From contig NZ_JAAKGT010000004.1 of the NCBI RefSeq assembly GCF_011043625.1, positions 186,001 through 250,000 of the forward strand: a stretch of DNA of 64,000 bases. Direction: 5' to 3'. The stretch comes from Caulobacter sp. 602-2 (GTDB taxonomy: Bacteria > Pseudomonadota > Alphaproteobacteria > Caulobacterales > Caulobacteraceae). Each line of letters opens with the position of its first letter. Within the stretch, counting starts at the first letter, position 1. The notes under the pieces were generated by a model, which worked only from the letters and a program-made list of their open reading frames with translations, was not told the DNA's origin and did not search any database. This document shows positions 9,245-19,331 of the stretch, in pieces. The position numbers and the translations under genes are program-made.

Positions 9245-9280
9245 AAAGGGCGCGGGATCATCCCGCGCCCTTTTTTCTTT
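9245..9280 (+). terminator. Intrinsic terminator after fur
   Basis: A 13-bp perfect stem (AAAGGGCGCGGGA at 9245-9257 with its complement at 9261-9273) has a 3-nt loop and is followed by TTTTTTCTTT. It may also stop minus-strand transcripts from trmB, although the T-run on that side is short. Confidence 0.95.
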
Positions 9281-9300
9281 GGTCCGAACTCCCGGGGAGC

Positions 9301-9981
9301 TCAGGCCCGCACGAAGTCGAGGAACACCGGGGCGCAGTCGCCCAGCTTCTTTTCCTCGTAGCGGGTGGTCACGTGGTCGGCCGGGATGGCCTGGCGGTCG
9401 ATCCCCTCCTCGGCGAAGCGGAAGTCGGGGCTGGCCAGCACCCGCTCGATCGTCCACTCGGCGTAGTCGGCCCAGTCGGTGGCGAAGCGGAAGGCCGCGC
9501 CGGGCTTCAGCACGCGGGCCAGGTCGGCCACGAACTCCGGCTGGATGATCCGGCGCTTGTTGTGCCGGGCCTTGTGCCAGGGGTCGGGGAACATCACGAA
9601 GAGACGGTCGATCGAGGCGTCGGGCAGCCAGCCGACCACGTCGCGGGCGTCGCCCTCGTGGATGCGGACGTTCGACAGGGCCTGTTCCTCGACGTGACGC
9701 ACGGCGCTGGCCACGCCGTTGACGAAGGGCTCGGCCCCGATCACCAGCACGTCGGGCCGGCGGCCGGCCTGGGCGGCCATGTGCTCGCCGCCGCCGAAGC
9801 CGATCTCCAGCCAGGTCTCCTTGGCCTGCGGCATCAGGTCGAGCGGCTGGAAGGCCTCGTGCGGCACGGCGATGGTCGGCAGCAGGGTGTCGAGCAGGGC
9901 CTGCTGGCGCGGCTTCACGGGCCGCGACTTCAGGCGGCCGAACGAGCGCAGCGGGCCGTGGGGCTGTTGAGGATTGGTCAT
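9301..9981 (-). CDS. trmB: tRNA (guanine-N7-)-methyltransferase
   Basis: SAM-dependent enzyme of 226 aa that makes m7G46 in the tRNA variable loop. The SAM-binding motif is LEIGFGGGEHMAAQA. The conserved catalytic stretch is FPDPWHKARHNKRRI, the TrmB hallmark, followed by FATDWADYAEW. Length is normal for the family. It is the last gene of a minus-strand run: HTH regulator, metK, SUKH-like gene, trmB. Confidence 0.95.
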   Translation of the reverse strand: MTNPQQPHGPLRSFGRLKSRPVKPRQQALLDTLLPTIAVPHEAFQPLDLMPQAKETWLEIGFGGGEHMAAQAGRRPDVLVIGAEPFVNGVASAVRHVEEQALSNVRIHEGDARDVVGWLPDASIDRLFVMFPDPWHKARHNKRRIIQPEFVADLARVLKPGAAFRFATDWADYAEWTIERVLASPDFRFAEEGIDRQAIPADHVTTRYEEKKLGDCAPVFLDFVRA

Positions 9982-10015
9982 GGGGCGGGTCTTTAGCGCC
10001 TGCGCGCCGTCCGGG

Positions 10016-10558
10016 CTAGGGACGCGTCGAGCCGCCTTCCCGTTCGACCAGCTCCGACCAGAACGGAATCGTCTTCAATCGGCCGCGGTTCACGTCGAAG
10101 GGGGCCGCATCGCCGCCGAACTCGACCTGTAGATAGTGCGACAGGTCGATCCCGTAGACGATGACGTCGGCCTGATGGACCGAGAAGAGTGGATTTCCGG
10201 CCTCGCCCGGCGTTTCGGGCATGTAGCGATGGCCAAGAACCGGGATCAGTCTCGGCGCGGCGTCGACTGCCCGGCGGAGCGCGGCGGCGCGTTCGTCCGC
10301 CCGATCGGGACGCGGTCCCCATTCCGGCCACCACAGGCCGTTGTTCCCGACGTCGAACAGCAGGCCTTCATAGGGCCAGGCGAAGGCCTCGGCGATCGCC
10401 TCGTGATCGCGGGTCCAGTCCAGGGCCCCGGCCAGGCGGTGTTCGAGCAGAAGCGCCCGCAGGTCGGGCGGAAACAAAAAGCCGAACCGCGCCTGTGCGG
10501 CGTCGAGTTCGGCTTCCGTATAGGGCGCGCCCCAGATCGTCTCCGGGGCGGCGCGCAT
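10016..10558 (-). CDS. SMI1/KNR4 (SUKH)-like hypothetical protein
   Basis: Protein of 180 aa. The N-terminal segment PYTEAELDAAQARFGFLFPPDLRALLLEH is the typical opening of SUKH/SMI1-KNR4 domains, and GLWWPEWGPRP and LIPVLGHRYMPE are also domain-like. No signal peptide or membrane segment is visible. SUKH proteins are often immunity proteins of toxin systems, but no toxin gene is nearby. The sequence is instead embedded between metK (2 bp upstream) and trmB (34 bp downstream), which suggests a housekeeping role or a solitary immunity protein. The start (ATG, 10558) is the one just after the metK stop; an upstream in-frame start would overlap metK. Confidence 0.75.
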   Translation of the reverse strand: MRAAPETIWGAPYTEAELDAAQARFGFLFPPDLRALLLEHRLAGALDWTRDHEAIAEAFAWPYEGLLFDVGNNGLWWPEWGPRPDRADERAAALRRAVDAAPRLIPVLGHRYMPETPGEAGNPLFSVHQADVIVYGIDLSHYLQVEFGGDAAPFDVNRGRLKTIPFWSELVEREGGSTRP

Positions 10559-10560
10559 GT

Positions 10561-11784
10561 TCAGGCCAGGCCCTTCAGCTCCGACACCAGGTCGGTCTTC
10601 TCCCACGAGAAGCCGCCTTCGTTGTCCGGCGTGCGGCCGAAGTGGCCGTAGGCGGCGGTGCGGGCGTAGATCGGGCGGTTCAGCTGCAGGTGCTCGCGGA
10701 TGCCGCGCGGCGTGGCGCCGCCGATCAGTTCGGGCAGGAGCTTTTCCAGGGCGGCCGGATCGACCTTGCCCGTGCCGTGCAGGTCGACGTGGAACGAGAC
10801 CGGCTTGGCCACGCCGATGGCGTAGGCGATCTGGATCGTGCAGCGGTCGGCCAGGCCCGCGGCCACCACGTTCTTGGCCAGGTAGCGGCAGGCATAGGCG
10901 GCCGAGCGGTCGACCTTGGTCGGATCCTTGCCCGAGAAGGCGCCGCCGCCGTGCGGGGCCGCGCCGCCGTAGGTGTCGACGATGATCTTGCGGCCGGTGA
11001 TGCCGGCGTCGCCGTCAGGGCCGCCGATCTCGAAGCGGCCGGTCGGGTTGATCAGCCACTGGGTCTTCTTGGTGATCAGGCCTTCGGGGAAGATCGGCAG
11101 GATGTGCGGCTTGATCAGGTCCAGCACGCGCTTGGAGGTCGGGGTCTTGCCGTCGATCTTCTTCTTGTGCTGGTGCGAGACCACGATCGAGACCACGCGC
11201 TGGGGCACGCCGTTGCCGTCGTACTCCAGGGTCACCTGGCTCTTGGCGTCGGGCTCCAACTCGGAGAGCTCGCCAGAGTGGCGCAGTTCGGCCAGGCGCT
11301 TGAGGATGTTGTGGCTGTACTGCAGCGTGGCCGGCATCAGCTCCGGGGTCTCGGTGCTGGCGTAGCCGAACATGATGCCCTGGTCGCCGGCGCCTTCGTC
11401 CTTCTTGTCGGTCGCATCGACGCCCTGGGCGATGTGGGCCGACTGGCCGTGCAGGTAGCAGGCGTACTTGGCCTTTTCCCAGTGGAAGCCCTTCTGGGCG
11501 TAGCCGATGTCCTTGATGGCCGCGCGGACCTTGGGCTCCAGGGACTTGATGATGTCCTTGGTCAGCTCCTTGTTGGCCTTCTTGTCGCCGCCCGGCTTGC
11601 CGGCCCGCACTTCGCCCGCCAGCACGATGCGGTTGGTCGTGACCAGCGTCTCGCACGCCACCCGCGCTTCGGGGTCGGCGGTCAGGAAGGCGTCGACGAC
11701 GGTGTCGCTGATGCGGTCGGCGACCTTGTCGGGGTGGCCCTCGGAGACGCTTTCGCTGGTGAAGATGTAGGACGAACGGCTCAA
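10561..11784 (-). CDS. metK: S-adenosylmethionine synthase
   Basis: Enzyme of 407 aa that makes SAM from methionine and ATP. Motifs present are [19 protein letters not shown] (N-terminal ATP/methionine site), [12 protein letters not shown] (residues about 125-136, signature 1) and [20 protein letters not shown] (signature 2). The sequence is slightly longer than the E. coli enzyme, as usual in alphaproteobacteria. I see no SAM riboswitch in the leader, but there is an AT-rich near-palindrome at 11851-11870. The SUKH-like gene and trmB follow on the same strand. Confidence 0.97.
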   Translation of the reverse strand: MSRSSYIFTSESVSEGHPDKVADRISDTVVDAFLTADPEARVACETLVTTNRIVLAGEVRAGKPGGDKKANKELTKDIIKSLEPKVRAAIKDIGYAQKGFHWEKAKYACYLHGQSAHIAQGVDATDKKDEGAGDQGIMFGYASTETPELMPATLQYSHNILKRLAELRHSGELSELEPDAKSQVTLEYDGNGVPQRVVSIVVSHQHKKKIDGKTPTSKRVLDLIKPHILPIFPEGLITKKTQWLINPTGRFEIGGPDGDAGITGRKIIVDTYGGAAPHGGGAFSGKDPTKVDRSAAYACRYLAKNVVAAGLADRCTIQIAYAIGVAKPVSFHVDLHGTGKVDPAALEKLLPELIGGATPRGIREHLQLNRPIYARTAAYGHFGRTPDNEGGFSWEKTDLVSELKGLA

Positions 11785-11850
11785 GTGGACGGCTCCGGCT
11801 TAGAGTCCAGCGCCCACGCGGCGACCGGCCCCGCGAGCATAGCGAGAACC

Positions 11851-11870
11851 ATATAAAGATAAGTTTATGT
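11851..11870. promoter_or_regulatory. Candidate operator in the metK leader
   Basis: ATATAAA-gataag-TTTATGT is an inverted repeat with 6 of 7 matching positions per arm, 67 bp upstream of the metK start. It is a sharp AT-rich island in a GC-rich leader. It resembles the ATATAAAG..CTTTATAT type of palindrome that I recall for SAM/SAH-responsive regulators of methionine metabolism in alphaproteobacteria; I am not certain of that match. The HTH protein encoded just upstream is another candidate binder. Confidence 0.5.
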
Positions 11871-11948
11871 CCGCAAGGCGGCCGTTCGCCTTTCGGGCGA
11901 CCGCGCGGGCGGCGAGCCCCGGCCCGAGGGCCGGGGTCGGAAAGGTCG

Positions 11949-12374
11949 CTAGACCTCTTCTTCGGCCATCGAGCGCACCAGGTCGAGGATCCGGCGGCGC
12001 ACCGGGGCGCGGTTCAGGCGCGGGAACAGCGAGGCCAGCTCCAGGCCCTCGGGCGTCATCAGGAACTCGTGCACCTGGTGGTCGTTGCGCGGCTGGCCGT
12101 CGGCCGGCTCGGACGGATCGGCCAGGCCTTCGAAGAAGTAGGCGACGGGCGCCTGCAGGCTGCGGGCGATCTCGTAGAGCTTGCTGGCGCTGACGCGGTT
12201 GGCGCCGCGCTCGTACTTCTGCACCTGCTGGAAGGTCAGGCCCAGGCTCTCGGCCAGCTTCTCCTGGCTGACGCCCAGGATCTTGCGGCGCATGCGGATA
12301 CGGGCGCCGACGTGCAGGTCGACGGGGTTGGGCGAACGCTCGATGTCGGCGGGGGATTCGATAGAGACGGTCAT
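11949..12374 (-). CDS. XRE-family helix-turn-helix transcriptional regulator
   Basis: DNA-binding protein of 141 aa. The Cro/CI-type HTH spans about residues 22-76: LHVGARIRMRRKILGVSQEK, then LGLTFQQVQKYERGANRVSA. A C-terminal part of about 60 residues (PVAYFFEGLADP, then an acidic, Arg-rich tail) is typical of alphaproteobacterial regulators that may sense a small ligand or mediate oligomerisation. It precedes metK on the same strand with a 164-bp gap that contains GC-rich hairpins (for example 11917-11936), so metK may have its own promoter. Its targets are unknown. Confidence 0.9.
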   Translation of the reverse strand: MTVSIESPADIERSPNPVDLHVGARIRMRRKILGVSQEKLAESLGLTFQQVQKYERGANRVSASKLYEIARSLQAPVAYFFEGLADPSEPADGQPRNDHQVHEFLMTPEGLELASLFPRLNRAPVRRRILDLVRSMAEEEV

Positions 12375-12407
12375 GCTTACGCATAGACCTGAGATTACGG
12401 TTTTAGT

Positions 12408-14006
12408 TCAGCCCATATCTTTCATGGCGGCAAACTTGTGACCCGCGATACGCGAAGTGGCGATACAGGCCGCTACCGATGCGAGAAGCAGGATCACCAG
12501 CGGCCAGTCGCCCAGGCCCGAGGCCGGCGTCGCCCTGCCGACGGCGGGGAGGGGGGCGTCGATGACCCCCCGGGCGCCCAGGTCCAGGCGCTGGCCGGCC
12601 ACCACGCGGCCCTGGGCGTCGACCATGGCCGAGACGCCGGTGGGGGTGGCGCGGATCATCGGCCGGCCCGCCTCGATGGCGCGATAGCTGGCCAGGTTCA
12701 GGTGCTGCAGCGGTCCCGAGGTGACCCCGAACCAGGCGTCGTTGGAGACGTTGACCAGCGCCCGCGCGTCGGGATCGCTCCGGGCCAGGCCCGGGAACAG
12801 GCTCTCGTAGCAGATCAGCGGCTGCACCTTCAGGCCGGGCGCGACGGTCAGCGGACCGGGGCGCGGCCCCGTGGCGAAGCCGTCGCCCAGGTGGGCCATG
12901 CTCTTGAAGCCGATGGCGGTCAGCAGGCCGTCGGCCGGCAGGTACTCGCCGAACGGCACCAGCCGGTGCTTGTCGTAGACCCCGACCATGACCAGGTCGC
13001 CCGGCTCGCGGCGCAGGGCCACCAGGCTGTTGTAGTAGACCGGCGCCTGCGCCGAGCCTTCGTAGCGATAGCCGCCGATCAGCAGCAACTGGCCCGGCCG
13101 CAGGGCGTCCATGATCGCCTGGCGCACCCAGGTTCCGGGGGCCAGATAGTCGTTGATCGCGGCGGGCAGGGCGCCTTCCGGCCAGACCACGATGTCGGCC
13201 GGCTTGTCGCCGGCGTAGGGCTGGGCGGTCAGCGAGACATAGTCGTTGACGATCGCCTGGAAGCTGGCGGCGTCCCACTTGGCCGACTGCTGGACGTTGG
13301 CCTGGACAATGCGCACCAGGGGCGCGTCCGGCGCCGTCGGGTGCGGCGCGGCCTTCAGCGCCAGGGCGCCGCCGGCATAGAGGCCGGCCAGGGCGAGGCC
13401 TGCCGCGCCGACGGCGATCCGGCCCGAACGGCCTTGCCGCCACACGGCCGGGGCGGCGGCGATGGCGAGGGTGATGAAGGTCAGGCCGTAGGCGCCGACG
13501 AGGGCGGCGGCCTGGGACGGCGCCGAGCCGGCCTTCCAGGTCTCGCCCGGCAGGTTCCACGGAAAGCCGGTCAGCACGTGGCCGCGCACCCACTCCAGCG
13601 CCGAAAGGGCGGCGGCGAAGGCCAGCACTCGAACGGCGCCCGCGGGCCGCAGGCGGCGGTAGAGAACGGCGGCCAGGCCCCAGAACAGCGCCAGGCCGGC
13701 GGCCATGGCGGTCACCGCGAACGGGGCCATCCAGCCCTGGTTGGCGGCGTCGACCATGAAGGCCTCGCCGATCCACCAGGTGCCCAGGCCGAAATAGGCC
13801 AGACCCGCCAGCCAGCCCCGCAGGAAGGCGCTCCGCAGGGGCCGGGGTCCGTCGATGGCGTCCAGCAGCCATAGCAGCAGGGCGTAGCCCAGCAGGCCCG
13901 GCAGGATCCCGAACGGCGGATGGGCCAGGGCGGCGGCGAGGCCCGAGGCGAGCGCCAGCCCGCGGTCTCGCCAGGGGGAAGCGGCGGTCAGGGCGCGCAG
14001 GTTCAA
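12408..14006 (-). CDS. lnt: Apolipoprotein N-acyltransferase
   Basis: Inner-membrane enzyme of 532 aa that adds the third acyl chain to bacterial lipoproteins. The N-terminal half has about six membrane segments. The C-terminal nitrilase domain holds the catalytic triad: Glu in VWPEGALP, Lys in YDKHRLVPFGEYLP and Cys in PLICYESLFP. One more hydrophobic segment lies near the C terminus (WPLVILLLASVAA). It overlaps the upstream CorC-like gene by 4 bp, the common corC-lnt arrangement. Confidence 0.95.
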   Translation of the reverse strand: MNLRALTAASPWRDRGLALASGLAAALAHPPFGILPGLLGYALLLWLLDAIDGPRPLRSAFLRGWLAGLAYFGLGTWWIGEAFMVDAANQGWMAPFAVTAMAAGLALFWGLAAVLYRRLRPAGAVRVLAFAAALSALEWVRGHVLTGFPWNLPGETWKAGSAPSQAAALVGAYGLTFITLAIAAAPAVWRQGRSGRIAVGAAGLALAGLYAGGALALKAAPHPTAPDAPLVRIVQANVQQSAKWDAASFQAIVNDYVSLTAQPYAGDKPADIVVWPEGALPAAINDYLAPGTWVRQAIMDALRPGQLLLIGGYRYEGSAQAPVYYNSLVALRREPGDLVMVGVYDKHRLVPFGEYLPADGLLTAIGFKSMAHLGDGFATGPRPGPLTVAPGLKVQPLICYESLFPGLARSDPDARALVNVSNDAWFGVTSGPLQHLNLASYRAIEAGRPMIRATPTGVSAMVDAQGRVVAGQRLDLGARGVIDAPLPAVGRATPASGLGDWPLVILLLASVAACIATSRIAGHKFAAMKDMG

Positions 14007-14905
14007 GGGGCGTCCACGGGATCGAACGAGGTCTCGACCTGCGCCGGTTCCGGCGCCCGGCGCACCCGCACCCGCAGCACGCGGCGGGAGTCGGCCTCCA
14101 GAACCTCCAGCTCGAAGCCGGCCGGGTGGCGAACGACCTGGCCCTGTTCGGGTACCTGGCCGGCCAGGGCCGCGACGAGGCCGCCGACGGTGTCGACCTC
14201 CTCCTCGTGCTCGGGCGGGGCCAGGGTCTCGCCGACCGCGGCCTCCAGGTCTTCCAGGGGCGTGCGGCCGTCGGTCTCGAAGGCGCCGTCCGGCCGGGCC
14301 GTGACGGTGGCGACCTGGGCGTCGTCGTGCTCGTCGTCGATGTCGCCGACCACGCTCTCGATCAGGTCTTCCATGGTCACCAGGCCATCGACCCCGCCGA
14401 ACTCGTCGATGACCATGGCCATGTGGATGCGCTTGGTGCGCATGCGCAGCAGGAGGTCGGCGGCGCGCATCGAGGCGGGCACCAGCAGCATGTCGCGGCG
14501 CAGTTGCTCGAGGACGCGGGCCTCGGGCTCGGGGCGCAGGGCGTCGTCGGCCAGCAGGCGGAAGACGTCCTTGACGTGGATCACGCCGATCGGCTGGTCC
14601 AGGGCCTCGCGATAGATCGGCATGCGCGAATGGCCGGCCTCGACGAACTGGGCCACGACCACGGCGAAGGGGGTTTCGACCTCGACGGCGACGACGTCGG
14701 GGCGGGGGGTCATCACGTCGCCGACCTTCAGCGTCTTAAACGCCTCGGCCTGGTCGACGAGGTCGGGGGCGGCGACGTGGTCGGGATCGGCCGGGCGCGA
14801 ACGCTTGACCGGCGCGGCCCGCCGCAGCTCACGAAAGAACGCCCGCAGGCCCCGGCTGAAGCGAGCCGGACCGGCGGGCGTGGAACTCTGGTCGTCGTCA
14901 GGCAT
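14003..14905 (-). CDS. CorC/HlyC-type CBS-domain protein
   Basis: Soluble protein of 300 aa. Two CBS domains occupy about residues 60-185 (VGDVMTPRPDVVAVEVETPF and ADLLLRMRTKRIHMAMVIDE), with EFGGVDGLVTMEDLIESVVG at the end of the pair. The C-terminal CorC/HlyC (transporter-associated) domain follows (residues about 205-285). The DUF21 membrane domain of larger homologues is absent, so this is the short CorC form. The family is linked to Mg2+/Co2+ efflux or envelope homeostasis; the gene sits between ybeY and lnt, as in many proteobacteria. Confidence 0.88.
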   Translation of the reverse strand: MPDDDQSSTPAGPARFSRGLRAFFRELRRAAPVKRSRPADPDHVAAPDLVDQAEAFKTLKVGDVMTPRPDVVAVEVETPFAVVVAQFVEAGHSRMPIYREALDQPIGVIHVKDVFRLLADDALRPEPEARVLEQLRRDMLLVPASMRAADLLLRMRTKRIHMAMVIDEFGGVDGLVTMEDLIESVVGDIDDEHDDAQVATVTARPDGAFETDGRTPLEDLEAAVGETLAPPEHEEEVDTVGGLVAALAGQVPEQGQVVRHPAGFELEVLEADSRRVLRVRVRRAPEPAQVETSFDPVDAP

Positions 14906-14917
14906 GCCTTTGGGCTT

Positions 14918-15391
14918 TCACCTCTCGTCGGCGTAGGGATCGGGAACGTCCAGTCCCGCCAGGATCTCGCGTTCGAGCGCTTCCATGGCCTCGGCCTCGT
15001 CGTCGCCCTCGTGGTCGTATCCTAAGAGATGCAGCACCCCATGCGCCACAAGATGTTGCAGGTGGTGGGCCAGGGGCTTGCCCTGCTGCTCGGCCTCGCG
15101 GGCGCAGACGCCGTAGGCCAGGGCGATGTCGCCGATCTGGCCTTCCGGGTTGGCCGCTGGGTCTTGCGGCGACGGGAAGGACAGGACGTTGGTGGCGTAG
15201 TTCTTCTGCCGGAAGTCGCGGTTCAGCGCCTGGACGCTGTCGTCGTCGGCCAGCAGGATGACGATGCCCTGGCCCTCGACGTCCTCGTGGGCGTCCAGCA
15301 CGGCCTGGGCGGCGCGCCAGACCAGGGCCTCGGCTTCGGGCTCGGCCTTGGTCCAGGCCTCGTCTTCGATTTCGATATCTACGGTGATCAT
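14918..15391 (-). CDS. ybeY: Endoribonuclease YbeY
   Basis: Zn-dependent RNase of 157 aa needed for 16S rRNA 3' maturation and ribosome quality control. The metal-binding signature H-x3-H-x5-H is present as HGVLHLLGYDH near residue 116, and the conserved NVLSFPSP lies near residue 67. The start overlaps the phoH stop by 4 bp. The phoH-ybeY-corC-lnt order is a conserved bacterial cluster. Confidence 0.96.
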   Translation of the reverse strand: MITVDIEIEDEAWTKAEPEAEALVWRAAQAVLDAHEDVEGQGIVILLADDDSVQALNRDFRQKNYATNVLSFPSPQDPAANPEGQIGDIALAYGVCAREAEQQGKPLAHHLQHLVAHGVLHLLGYDHEGDDEAEAMEALEREILAGLDVPDPYADER

Positions 15392-16331
15392 CGGGGAGTC
15401 GCCACCAGGGCCGCGTCGGCGTCGTAGGCCTTGACGATGCGCTCCACCAGCGGGTGGCGCACGACGTCGGTCGAGGTGAAGCGGGCCACGGCCACGCCCT
15501 CGACGCCGTCGAGGATCGAGACGGCGTGGGCCAGGCCGGAGTCGCGGGGGTTCAGCAGGTCGATCTGGGTCGGGTCGCCGGTGACCACCATGCGCGCGCC
15601 TTCGCCCAGGCGCGTCAGCACCATCTTCATCTGCAGGCGCGAGCAGTTCTGGGCCTCGTCGACGATGACGAAGGCGTGGGCCAGGGTGCGGCCGCGCATG
15701 AAGGCGATCGGGGCGACCTCGATCTCGCCCTTGTCGCGGCGGCGGCGCAGCTGCTCGGCGCCCATGATGTCGGTCAGGGCCTCCCAGACCGGGGCCATGT
15801 AGGGGTCGACCTTCTCGTTCAGGTCGCCCGGAAGGAAGCCGAGCTTCTCGCCGGCCTCGACGGCGGGGCGGGTGACGATCAGGCGGTCGACCTCGCCGCG
15901 CAGCAGCATGCCAGCGCCCTGGGCCACGGCCAGGAAGGTCTTGCCGGTGCCGGCGGGGCCCAGGCCGAACACCAGCGGATGGCGGGCCATCTGCTCCATG
16001 TAGGCGGCCTGGTTCTTGGTCTTGGGCGAGACGGCGCCGCGGCGCACGGCGCGCGGAGAGGCCTGGCCGCCGGCGCTGTGAGCTTCGCCCACGGCCACGC
16101 GGATATCGGCCTCGACCACCTCATGGCCGGCGTCGGCGCGCTCGGCCAGGGCCAGCAGCGCGCGCTTGGCCGCCGAGCGGCCCTTGACGTCGCCAGTGAT
16201 CTTGACGCCGCCGCCGGGCGTCTCGAGCAGGACCTTGAAGGCGTCCTCGATCAGGGCGGCATGGCGGCCGGACGGGCCGGTGACGGCGACGACGGCGTCG
16301 TCGGAAAGCGGCAGGAACTCGGGCGTGCGGC

Positions 16332-16335
<4 letters not shown>
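15388..16335 (-). CDS. PhoH-like ATPase
   Basis: ATP-binding protein of 315 aa. The N-terminal 70-90 residues resemble the RNA-binding part of PhoH-like proteins. The ATPase core has Walker A GPAGTGKT (around residue 130) and the conserved IVDEAQNC Walker B region, then [12 protein letters not shown]. It is probably an RNA helicase or nucleotide-driven factor working with YbeY, as inferred from the conserved phoH-ybeY pairing. It overlaps miaB (upstream) and ybeY (downstream) by 4 bp each. Confidence 0.93.
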
Positions 16336-17684
<1,349 letters not shown>

Positions 17685-17756
17685 CCGGCGAGGTTATGGG
17701 GTCGAGCGGCCCCGCGCGCAAGGTCGCGAAGGTCACACCCGGGGCTTGAAACCGCA

Positions 17757-17791
17757 AAAGAAAACGGCGCCGGAGAGGTCCCCGGCGCCGC
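17757..17791 (-). terminator. Intrinsic terminator after ppa
   Basis: On the minus strand, CGGCGCCGG (17782-17790) pairs with CCGGCGCCG (17765-17773) around an 8-nt loop, followed by TTTTCTTTT. It separates ppa from the miaB operon. Confidence 0.9.
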
Positions 17792-17810
17792 ATCTCGATC
17801 CTTGGAAGGA

Positions 17811-18344
17811 TCAGTAGTTCTCGTCGTGACGCTTGATCGCCGCGCGGATCAGCTCGGCGGTCTCGTCCGGATCGGCCCAGCCGGTGATCTTGGTCGACTT
17901 GCCCTTTTCCAGGTCCTTGTAGTGCTGGAAGAAGTGGGCGATCTGCTCGGTCAGGATGGTCGGCAGGTCGCGCCAGCTGTTCACGCCCGTGTAGAAGGGG
18001 TGCAGCTTGTCGACCGGCACGGCCAGGATCTTTTCGTCCGACCCGGCCTCGTCGACCATCATCAGGGCGCCGATCGGGCGGCAGCGGATGATCGCGCCGG
18101 GCACCACCGGGGTCGGGCCCACGACCATGATGTCGGCGGGGTCGCCGTCGTCGGCCAGGGTGTGCGGGATGAAGCCGTAGTTGGCCGGGTAGAACATCGC
18201 CGTGTGCAGGAAACGGTCCACCATCAGGGCGCCGCTTTCCTTGTCGATCTCGTACTTCACCGGCTCGCCGCCCTGCGGAATTTCGATGACGGCGTTCAGG
18301 TCGTAGGGCGGGTTCACGCCCACGGCGATCTTGGAGAGGTCCAT
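17811..18344 (-). CDS. ppa: Inorganic pyrophosphatase
   Basis: Soluble family I pyrophosphatase of 177 aa that hydrolyses PPi to phosphate. The family signature with the metal-binding aspartates is [11 protein letters not shown] (residues about 65-75). Other active-site stretches are KYEIDKESG and [11 protein letters not shown]. Length is typical of the bacterial hexameric enzyme. It is transcribed alone, between its own promoter region near 18345-18420 and the terminator at 17757-17791. Confidence 0.97.
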   Translation of the reverse strand: MDLSKIAVGVNPPYDLNAVIEIPQGGEPVKYEIDKESGALMVDRFLHTAMFYPANYGFIPHTLADDGDPADIMVVGPTPVVPGAIIRCRPIGALMMVDEAGSDEKILAVPVDKLHPFYTGVNSWRDLPTILTEQIAHFFQHYKDLEKGKSTKITGWADPDETAELIRAAIKRHDENY

Positions 18345-18750
18345 AGTGACTCTTCGTTGTGGGAAGGCTCCCGCGGGGAGGCGGGCCTCAAGCGGCCGCC
18401 TGTATAGGCCACAAGTGTTGCGATGCGAAAGAGGGGGCGTGTCCGGCCCTCGACTTGGGCCTGCAAAAGCATCTTCGATCTGTGGTCCAGCTTGTCGAGT
18501 GACCGCCAGAACAGCTTTCGGCGCTTGGCTTGCGGGGCCTGCGAAGCCGGCCTCGCGTGTCGCGCGAGGGCTGGCCAGGAGGGGGCTTCCACCCGCTCGC
18601 CTATCGCGCTATATAGCTCCCACATCGTCCGTTAGCGCTGATTGGCGCTTTCGAGCGGCGGCCCGAAAGGCTGCCGCTTTTTCTTTGGTCGCTCGCCAGC
18701 TGGGCCTTCGAGGCTCCCGGCGGACGGCCCGCGAAGTTGAGAAGAGAACC
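18345..18750. other. Divergent intergenic region between ppa and rimP (406 bp)
   Basis: It holds the minus-strand ppa leader on the left and a long rimP leader on the right. Small ORFs exist on both strands but have no family-like content and poor start contexts. An AT-rich patch (GCGCTATATAGC, 18606-18617) may be part of a promoter for the rimP operon. The notable element is the terminator-like hairpin at 18654-18686. Confidence 0.6.
18654..18686 (+). terminator. Terminator-like hairpin in the rimP-nusA leader (candidate attenuator)
   Basis: AGCGGCGGCC (18654-18663) pairs with GGCTGCCGCT (18669-18678) across a CGAAA loop, with one G-U pair, and is followed directly by TTTTTCTTT. It sits 65 bp before the rimP start with no gene upstream on that strand. 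A smaller AGCGC/GCGCT hairpin (18634-18649) precedes it. This layout suggests premature termination in the leader. Confidence 0.75.
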
Positions 18751-19329
18751 GTGCGCGGCAAGACGCGAGAAGACCTGGACCTGATCGAGATGCTCGACCC
18801 CGTCGCCGAGGCGACCGGCTACGAGATCGTCCGCCTGCGCCTGATGGGCGGGGCCGAGCAGCGCCGCCTGCAGATCATGGCCGAGCGTCCGCTTCTGGAA
18901 GACGGCAGCGGCGGCGACATGAACGTCGAGGACTGCGCCAAGCTGTCGCGCGCCATCTCCGAGGTGATGGACGCCGCCGACCCGATCGCCGGCGAATACA
19001 CCCTGGAAGTCTCCAGCCCGGGCGTCGACCGCCCGCTGACCCGCCTGAAGGACTTCGAGACCTACGCCGGTCTCGAGGTGCGCATCGAGCTCGATCGCGT
19101 GGCCGAGGGCCGCAAGCGCTTCAAGGGCGAGCTCGCCGGTGTCGAGGACGACCAGATCGGCCTCAATATCGAGGGCGAGGACGACGTCACCGTCTATTTC
19201 CCGTTCGCCTGGATCGTCGACGCCAAGCTCGTTCTCACCGACGAGCTGATGAAGCGGGGCGCCGATGCGCGCGCCGCCCGCGTGGACGCCGAGAACGACA
19301 ACGATTTGTCCGAAAGTGAAGAGGACTGA
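18751..19329 (+). CDS. rimP: Ribosome maturation factor RimP
   Basis: Protein of 192 aa needed for 30S subunit maturation. The N-terminal RimP domain includes [12 protein letters not shown] and [14 protein letters not shown], the family signature. The C-terminal SH3-like domain follows. An acidic tail rich in Asp/Glu ends the protein ([10 protein letters not shown]). The frame is open far upstream; I use the GTG at 18751 because the domain begins right after it and GAGAAGAG lies about 5 bp upstream. nusA starts 2 bp after the stop, the classical rimP-nusA arrangement. Confidence 0.94.
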   Translation: MRGKTREDLDLIEMLDPVAEATGYEIVRLRLMGGAEQRRLQIMAERPLLEDGSGGDMNVEDCAKLSRAISEVMDAADPIAGEYTLEVSSPGVDRPLTRLKDFETYAGLEVRIELDRVAEGRKRFKGELAGVEDDQIGLNIEGEDDVTVYFPFAWIVDAKLVLTDELMKRGADARAARVDAENDNDLSESEED

Positions 19330-19331
19330 CC

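Noticed and set aside
10016..10558. Toxin-immunity locus around the SUKH gene
   Set aside because: No toxin, Rhs or T6SS-like gene lies nearby; neighbours are metK and trmB.
11785..11948. SAM riboswitch before metK
   Set aside because: I could not find the conserved SAM-I or SAM-II core; only GC-rich hairpins and the AT-rich palindrome are visible.
18423..18635. Small plus-strand ORF (70 codons) in the rimP leader
   Set aside because: The protein is Arg/Ser/Cys-rich without family features, has no good ribosome-binding site, and overlaps an equally open minus-strand frame.
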